Shown here one piece after another: positions 1 to 4,117 of a stretch of DNA of 6,576 nt. Made by a program: the position numbers and the translations under genes. How positions within the stretch are numbered: position 1 is the first letter of the stretch; every line of letters begins with the position of its first letter. Location of the stretch: NCBI GenBank assembly GCA_017881765.1, contig JADGQN010000275.1, positions 1-6,576 on the forward strand. Direction: 5' to 3'. This DNA is from Syntrophobacterales bacterium (GTDB lineage: Bacteria; Desulfobacterota; Syntrophorhabdia; Syntrophorhabdales; WCHB1-27). Under the pieces are notes generated by a model. That model did not search any database. It was given only the letters and a program-made list of their open reading frames with translations, and was not told the DNA's origin.

Positions 1-585
1 AAAATCTGCAACTCCCGGGAAGACGATTTTCGGGCCGCCGCCGAATCCGGCCATCGGGTGAGGAAGAATCGAGCTGATACCTATTCGCAAGTCAGCATGG
101 GCTACGGCAGGATTGATCTTCACCACTCTGTCGCTGCCGGCAATTTTGACAAGCACAAGATCGTTTTGCCACGCATTATGTTGAACTACCTTGCGTGACG
201 AGAGAACCGCTCTGCCCAATCGTTTTTCGAGCTGCTCTTCGGTAAGCGAAGGGTGGGTCCCAAGCGCAACAACTATGGTAACGTTCTCCCGCACATAGCC
301 TTTTTCGTCGAGGTAGGGCAAGAGGATGCCCAGTATCTCAGTCACCGGCGTAGGACGCGTAAGGTCGTCTACAATGATGGCAGCCTTTTGCGAAGAGGAC
401 GCCGTCCCCTTCAACTGCGGCACGTCATCGATGCGAGCGAGCGCATCACTGAGCATCTCGTCCACGCAAGGCGCTTTCTGCTCGCCCTCCTGCGACCGCA
501 CGAAATGAGCGCAGGTCCAATCATCGGGCAGGGAAAAGAACGTTTTTCTCTCCCGGTCAATCTGCAGGTAGTATTGATCTTTCAT
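1..585 (-). CDS. LarA-family (DUF2088) nickel-dependent hydroxyacid racemase/epimerase homologue, N-terminal part
   Basis: Cytoplasmic enzyme of the lactate racemase (LarA) family, which moves a hydride at the alpha carbon of 2-hydroxyacids using a nickel-pincer nucleotide cofactor (family knowledge). The 195 visible codons cover the N-terminal domain. Seen in order: DDLTRPTP at residues 73-80, the ALGTH motif ending in His111, ADLRIG at about 164-169, and PHPMAGFGGGPK with His176 and Lys186. In Lactobacillus LarA the equivalent residues are His108, His174 and the cofactor-binding Lys184, with the same 10-residue His-to-Lys spacing, so the active site looks intact. The start is fixed by GGGAGGA five bases upstream of the ATG; the neighbouring ATG at 589 hits a stop after ten codons. 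LarA proteins are usually about 420-430 residues, so more than half is outside the window. Substrate is open: homologues act on lactate, malate, phenyllactate or sugar acids such as gluconate. It follows the fructokinase on the same strand after 103 bases. Confidence 0.88.
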   Translation of the reverse strand, partial: MKDQYYLQIDRERKTFFSLPDDWTCAHFVRSQEGEQKAPCVDEMLSDALARIDDVPQLKGTASSSQKAAIIVDDLTRPTPVTEILGILLPYLDEKGYVRENVTIVVALGTHPSLTEEQLEKRLGRAVLSSRKVVQHNAWQNDLVLVKIAGSDRVVKINPAVAHADLRIGISSILPHPMAGFGGGPKIVFPGVADF

Positions 586-645
586 GCATTCCTCCCACGG
601 TAAACGCTTAAAACCAAGTTAGTGCACCTCCTTTGTAGGTAGCAT
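582..645 (-). promoter_or_regulatory. Leader with strong Shine-Dalgarno sites and two tiny ORFs upstream of the larA-like gene
   Basis: On the minus strand AAAGGAGGTG (634-625) is a near-perfect complement of the 16S rRNA 3' end, yet it lies about 40 bases before the larA-like start. It is followed nine bases later by a TTG at 617 that opens an 11-codon frame. The TGA of that frame (584-582) overlaps the ATG of the larA-like gene as ATGA. A second tiny frame starts with ATG at 645, preceded by AGGAG nine bases away, encodes eight residues and stops at 619, just before the TTG. Translational coupling or upstream ribosome loading is possible; remnants of a decayed gene or chance are equally open. 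I see no terminator hairpin in this gap, which suits cotranscription with the kinase gene. Confidence 0.3.
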
Positions 646-688
646 CGTGCGTCACTCCTGTCAAGACAAAATCAATATGCGTCTCTGC

Positions 689-1615
689 TCACCATAACCA
701 AGCAGCGCCGCGGACACCGCTGGAATCGCCGTGACGTGCGGGAAGAAGCTTTGTGTCCACGGCGTCCGAAAAGACGTAACGGTCCCATAGCCTGGGCACG
801 TTTTCGTAAAGGCGCTCGATGTTCGACATGCCGCCGCCGAGCACGATCACGTCCGGGTCAAGGATATTGATCACATGGGCGAGGGCGCGGGCCATCCTAT
901 CCTCATATCGAGCCATAGTTGCCTCGCTGGCCGCGTCACCTGCGGATGCACGCTGCACGATGGTTTCGGGACGCATTTTCCGTCCTGCCGATACCTGGTG
1001 ATCGCGGGCCATACCGGGGCCGGACAGGTATGTCTCTATGCATCCTCTCTTTCCGCAATAACAGTCCGGGCCTGGCCGTTCTTCATCTGCTGCCCAGGGC
1101 AGCGGGTTGTGCCCCCACTCGCCTGCCACACCATTGACGCCTGTGATCACAGATCCGTTCACCACGATGCCGGCGCCGCAGCCTGTACCTATGATCACAC
1201 CGAATACCACGAAGGCTCCTGCGCCCGATCCGTCGACCGCTTCCGACAGGGCAAAGCAATTGGCATCGTTGGACATGCGCGCCGGGCGGCCGATGAGCCG
1301 TTCAAGATCATCGAGTATGGGCGTGCCGTTCAAGCAGGTGGAGTTGGAATTCTTCAGTTTGCCTGTGGTCCTGGAGAGCGCTCCGGGCGTACCGATGCCG
1401 ATGGTGTATTCGGTCCCTATGCGCCTTTCCGCGTAATGAATCAGATCGACAATCGCATTCAGGATCGCCGTGTAATCGCTTTGGGGCGTTCGTACGCGGC
1501 GGCGCAGCAGTTCTTGCCCGCTGTCGTCCATTGCGATAACCTCGATCTTGGTGCCCCCGAGGTCTATCCCGATCTTAACCGGAGGGAGAGCACCCCCTGC
1601 CGTTTTCGTTGCCAT
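689..1615 (-). CDS. mak: ROK-family fructokinase (Mak-like)
   Basis: Cytoplasmic ATP-dependent sugar kinase, most likely phosphorylating D-fructose to fructose 6-phosphate. Complete at 308 residues, close to E. coli Mak (about 302). Seen in order: the ATP phosphate motif DLGGTK (18-23), sugar-binding KNSNSTCLNG (88-97), NDANC (116-120) with Asp117 the expected catalytic base, IIGTGCG (141-147), GEWGHNP (165-171), the ROK zinc site CYCGKRGC (Cys185, Cys187, Cys192, with His169 as fourth ligand), and LGGGMSN (259-265). NILDPDVIVLGGGMSN and the C-terminal HGDSSGVRGAAWLW match E. coli Mak from memory almost residue for residue, which is why fructokinase is preferred over glucokinase or a NagC-type regulator; there is no N-terminal helix-turn-helix. 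The start is supported by AAAGGAG six bases upstream; it gives about 13 residues more than E. coli Mak before the core. Hexose specificity beyond fructose cannot be read from the sequence. Confidence 0.93.
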   Translation of the reverse strand: MATKTAGGALPPVKIGIDLGGTKIEVIAMDDSGQELLRRRVRTPQSDYTAILNAIVDLIHYAERRIGTEYTIGIGTPGALSRTTGKLKNSNSTCLNGTPILDDLERLIGRPARMSNDANCFALSEAVDGSGAGAFVVFGVIIGTGCGAGIVVNGSVITGVNGVAGEWGHNPLPWAADEERPGPDCYCGKRGCIETYLSGPGMARDHQVSAGRKMRPETIVQRASAGDAASEATMARYEDRMARALAHVINILDPDVIVLGGGMSNIERLYENVPRLWDRYVFSDAVDTKLLPARHGDSSGVRGAAWLW

Positions 1616-1669
1616 CGCTATCTCCTTTCATGCCCCTCCGCCGTGTGGCCGGATGGCCGATGCTCTCAT

Positions 1670-1699
1670 GATATAGCAGATTGGCCGCAGTTCGATCAA
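1670..1699 (-). promoter_or_regulatory. Probable sigma70-type promoter for the fructokinase gene
   Basis: Reading leftward, a TTGATC -35 (1699-1694) is followed after 18 bases by a TATATC -10 (1675-1670). Each box matches four of six consensus bases. Transcription would start near 1663, leaving about 48 bases before the mak start. It is the best leftward candidate in the divergent gap. Confidence 0.45.
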
Positions 1700-1761
1700 G
1701 ATGTTCCAGACAATCTACCTTTTCTTTCTCTTCTGTCCTCAACGTGTGCCGGCTTTTTTGG

Positions 1762-1791
1762 TTGACATTCTCTCCGCGCGTCTAATACCAT
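1762..1791 (+). promoter_or_regulatory. Probable sigma70-type promoter for the esterase gene
   Basis: A perfect TTGACA -35 (1762-1767) is followed after 18 bases by TACCAT (1786-1791), which keeps the conserved TA and final T of the -10 box. An alternative -10 is TAATAC at 1783-1788 with a short 15-base spacer. The start would be near 1798, giving a leader of about 90 bases. The two divergent promoters lie within about 100 bases of each other, so a shared regulator could act on both; none is encoded in the window. Confidence 0.5.
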
Positions 1792-1814
1792 TGGGCAGGT
1801 AGGGCTGCGACTCA

Positions 1815-1849
1815 GGGGACCTTGAACCCGCTCAAAGGCGTGAATCCCC
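1815..1849 (+). other. Possible stem-loop in the 5' leader of the esterase gene
   Basis: GGGGA (1815-1819) can pair with TCCCC (1845-1849). Directly inside it, CCTTGA (1820-1825) can pair with TCAAAGG (1832-1838) with one bulged A, around a six-base loop. The right arm has an unpaired CGTGAA internal loop. No T-run follows, so it is not a terminator. It may be leader RNA structure or an operator; it matches no riboswitch class I know. Confidence 0.3.
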
Positions 1850-1886
1850 CAAGAAAGAGCGAGGGGCATTTAAAAAGGAGGCTCAG

Positions 1887-3749
1887 ATGCGAGTGAGAAA
1901 AGTATTGCGTGCCATCGCTCCTGCAATTCTAATTACGTTGACCTTGGGTATAGGATGGGGGCTTTGTGCTCCTATCAAATGCACGGACCTTCCGAGCAGG
2001 ATTATTGACCCCGGATTGGCGGGGGCCGTTTCGGCCGAGATGAAGCCCGCGACCGCTGGCGTGCCCGAGTACTGCGAGGTGCGGGGCACCATAATGCCGG
2101 AGATCAAGTTTGCAGTCAAGCTGCCGACAGCGTGGAATGGGAAGTTCTATATGGTGGGCGGTGGCGGGTTCAACGGATCGATCAGCGATGGGGCTATGAT
2201 GCCTGCCGTGGCCGGAGGCTATGCCACCGCCGGAACGGACTCGGGCCATGATGGGCAGAAAGAACCGCTCGCTAAGTTTGCCTACAATCCCCCGGACAAC
2301 AGCAATCCTAACGCGCTCCGGAAGAAGCTCGATTTTGCCTACCGCTCTTACTACGACACGGCCATACTGGCGAAGAAGATCATCAGGACATACTATGGAA
2401 GCGACATCCGTTATGCATACTGGGTCGGCTGCTCGGAGGGCGGGCGTGAAGCCCTCCTCATGGCGCAGAGATTTCCGGAGCTTTTCAACGGGATCATCGT
2501 GGGCGCCCCCATACTCAACTTGACCAAGGCCCATATGTGGAGCCTCTGGAATCCCCGGGCCCTGCTGGGAGACGGCTCGATAGCCGTGAACCAGCTTCCC
2601 TTTCTGGCCGATGCAATATACAAGAAGTGCGACAGCATCGACGGCCTGGTTGACGGCCTGATCGACGATCCGCGCACCTGCACCTTCGACCCCGCTAAAG
2701 ATCTTCCCAAGTGTGATACAGCCAGTCCAACCTGTTTTACGGCCGGCCAGATGGAAGCCTTGAAAAAGATATATGATGGGGTGAGGACGTCGCGGGGAGA
2801 ACTGCTATTCCCCGGGATGCCCCCCGGCGCCGAGGTCCTGGCCCCGGCGAGCGGATGGGACCAATGGCTCATCGGGAACCCGAGCCGGCAACAGGCATAC
2901 GGGGAGTCCTCCATGCAGTATTTGTGTCTCACTCCGCAGCCAGGACCCGCGTGGAAATGGACGGACTATAACTTCGACACCTACCCGGCGAGGATGGCAG
3001 ACAACTCTATAATCTTCGACATGACAAACCCCAACCTGACGCCATTTAAGACGCGAGGCGGCAAGATCATCCATTATCACGGCTGGGCAGACACGGCCCT
3101 CACTCCCCTCATGTCAATCAATTACTACGAGGACGTCCTGAAGCTGCTGGGAGACAGGGAAACAAAGAGTTTTTACAAGCTCTACCTGCTTCCGGGCATC
3201 TTCCACTGCGGCGGAGGAGCGGGCTGCTATGATCGCAACGATGTCAACATCTGGTTCGACAAGCTCGTTGACTGGGTTGAAAAAGGGGTTGAGCCTCAGG
3301 CAGTGGTCGGCTCCAGAAAGGATGCATCGGGTAAGGTGACGAGGACCAGGCCCTTCTGCGCCTATCCCCTGGTTGACCGTTACGTCGGCAAGGGTGATAT
3401 CAACGATGCGGCCAATTTTACCTGCGTGAAGAGCATCCCTGCCAAAGTGAGGATCGAACCCGCCATGCTCGGTCCCGGCAAGAAGGGGCAGTTTACGGCT
3501 ACCATGACGCTCCCGAAAGATCACCGGGTGAAGGTCCATGACATTAAGGCAGTGATCTGCGAAGGGGCACTCGCGAAGAAAGGGTCTGTCGGGGCAAAGG
3601 GGCAGAACATCGTCGCCACTTTCCAGACACAGGACGTGCTCAACGTGCCGGCCGGGGCTGGAGTTGCCTTCGCCGTGAGCGCAATCGCGGAGATTCAGGG
3701 GCAGAAAGTATCTTTTGAAGGATTTGATACGGTAAAGACGACGCGATAA
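1887..3749 (+). CDS. Secreted tannase/feruloyl esterase family protein with an extra C-terminal beta domain
   Basis: Exported alpha/beta-hydrolase of the tannase/feruloyl esterase family (PF07519 type), expected to cleave esters of phenolic acids outside the cytoplasm. A Sec-type signal peptide spans about residues 1-28 (RVRK start, then a hydrophobic core). Family signatures are all present: GGGGFNG (91-97), TDSGHDG (117-123), GCSEGG with nucleophile Ser183 after Cys182, GWADTALTP with Asp402, and FHCGGG with His440 before Cys441. Together these form the CS-D-HC motif, in which the two cysteines make a disulfide that holds the triad. A lid region contains DSIDGLVDGLIDDP (249-262), the usual calcium-binding loop, and further cysteine pairs. 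Family members usually run 500-580 residues; this one has 620 because of an added domain from about 515. AAGGAGG five bases upstream supports the start. Substrate (gallate, ferulate, chlorogenate or MHET-like esters) cannot be decided. A terminator follows. Confidence 0.92.
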   Translation: MRVRKVLRAIAPAILITLTLGIGWGLCAPIKCTDLPSRIIDPGLAGAVSAEMKPATAGVPEYCEVRGTIMPEIKFAVKLPTAWNGKFYMVGGGGFNGSISDGAMMPAVAGGYATAGTDSGHDGQKEPLAKFAYNPPDNSNPNALRKKLDFAYRSYYDTAILAKKIIRTYYGSDIRYAYWVGCSEGGREALLMAQRFPELFNGIIVGAPILNLTKAHMWSLWNPRALLGDGSIAVNQLPFLADAIYKKCDSIDGLVDGLIDDPRTCTFDPAKDLPKCDTASPTCFTAGQMEALKKIYDGVRTSRGELLFPGMPPGAEVLAPASGWDQWLIGNPSRQQAYGESSMQYLCLTPQPGPAWKWTDYNFDTYPARMADNSIIFDMTNPNLTPFKTRGGKIIHYHGWADTALTPLMSINYYEDVLKLLGDRETKSFYKLYLLPGIFHCGGGAGCYDRNDVNIWFDKLVDWVEKGVEPQAVVGSRKDASGKVTRTRPFCAYPLVDRYVGKGDINDAANFTCVKSIPAKVRIEPAMLGPGKKGQFTATMTLPKDHRVKVHDIKAVICEGALAKKGSVGAKGQNIVATFQTQDVLNVPAGAGVAFAVSAIAEIQGQKVSFEGFDTVKTTR

Positions 3750-3816
3750 ACGAGACGAAAGGAGAGTATGTCAAGACATGGCCCCAGGTCCCCGCAGCGC
3801 ATTGACCTGAGGCACA

Positions 3817-3843
3817 GTGAAGGGTTCCCTCCACATTTTTCTT
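3817..3843 (+). terminator. Probable rho-independent terminator after the esterase gene
   Basis: GTGAAGG (3817-3823) pairs with CCTCCAC (3828-3834) with one A-C mismatch around a GTTC loop, followed by A and then TTTTTCTT. It lies about 68 bases after the esterase stop codon and would separate this gene from the next unit. The stem is short, so strength is uncertain. Confidence 0.5.
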
Positions 3844-3861
3844 CCGGCTGCAGCATTAGGC

Positions 3862-3870
3862 TGGTATACT
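3862..3870 (+). promoter_or_regulatory. Possible extended -10 promoter for the large exported protein gene
   Basis: TGGTATACT contains the TGn extension directly before TATACT, a five-of-six match to the -10 box. No good -35 is seen (TTCCGG at 3842-3847 is poor), as often with extended -10 promoters. It sits just downstream of the terminator. The -10 is framed by the inverted repeat GCTGG (3860-3864) / CCAGC (3875-3879), which could be an operator. Transcription would begin near 3877, giving about 237 bases of leader before 4114. Confidence 0.4.
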
Positions 3871-3982
3871 GATTCCAGCTTCGCAGACGTACCATTCGGT
3901 TCGCAACGTAGTATTACACCAGGCTCGCTCATCACGGTTTTGACGCATAAATCGTTGCAGCACCTACAAGGAGACCGTCGCA

Positions 3983-4117
3983 ATGAAGATCATCATACCG
4001 GTTGGTCCCCGACACGGGAGACATTTCTGCCTCGGTTCCATGTGGGTGCCCCTGTCTTTGCGGCACTCAGGGCCCGTGACTGATCACGAGTCTCCACACG
4101 AGGTGAAGTCATCATGA
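3983..4117 (+). CDS. Possible small ORF (44 codons) coupled to the downstream gene
   Basis: A 44-residue frame begins MKIIIPVGPRHGRH and ends HEVKSS. It has AAGGAG nine bases before its ATG, and its TGA overlaps the ATG of the next gene as ATGA, the arrangement typical of translational coupling. The peptide has four His and four Arg in its first 30 residues, one cysteine, and no signal peptide or recognisable family. Against it: the length is within chance expectation, and the next gene has its own GAGGTGA ribosome site. It might be a leader peptide or simply a chance frame in an untranslated leader. Confidence 0.25.
   Translation: MKIIIPVGPRHGRHFCLGSMWVPLSLRHSGPVTDHESPHEVKSS
4100..4106 (+). 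promoter_or_regulatory. Ribosome binding site deciding the start of the large exported protein
   Basis: GAGGTGA matches seven bases of the complement of the 16S rRNA tail and ends seven bases before the ATG at 4114. Upstream in the same frame a TGA at 4081-4083 closes the frame and no other start codon lies between, so 4114 is the only sensible start. Confidence 0.6.

Larger units (their letters stand above)
3750..4113. other. Intergenic region between esterase and large exported protein
   Basis: Apart from the terminator, the extended -10 promoter and the doubtful 44-codon frame, nothing convincing is seen here. A 34-codon frame (3768-3872) with AAAGGAG before its ATG spans the terminator hairpin and is probably not a gene. 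There is no tRNA, no tandem repeat and no insertion sequence end. Confidence 0.6.

Noticed and set aside
253..603. Plus-strand frame of 116 codons
   Set aside because: It lies antisense to the larA-like gene, whose minus-strand frame has clear family motifs; the plus-strand product has no recognisable features.
875..1765. Plus-strand frame of 296 codons
   Set aside because: It is antisense to the well-supported fructokinase, has a Cys/His/Arg-rich composition typical of a shadow frame, and no ribosome site I can see.
1965..1970. Possible lipoprotein signal at Cys27 of the esterase
   Set aside because: The residues before the cysteine (GWGLC) do not fit a lipobox, which needs a small residue at -1, so an ordinary Sec signal peptide is preferred.
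1929..2534. Minus-strand frame of 201 codons
   Set aside because: Fully inside the esterase gene on the opposite strand; its composition (many Arg, His and Pro) is typical of an antisense frame.
3768..3872. 34-codon frame just after the esterase gene
   Set aside because: It has AAAGGAG three bases before its ATG, but it reads through the terminator hairpin and the -10 box, and its product shows no features.
3817..4083. Plus-strand frame of 88 codons before the large gene
   Set aside because: It begins with GTG inside the terminator stem, has no convincing ribosome site, and spans the promoter candidate. It is in the same frame as the large gene but a TGA at 4081 separates them.
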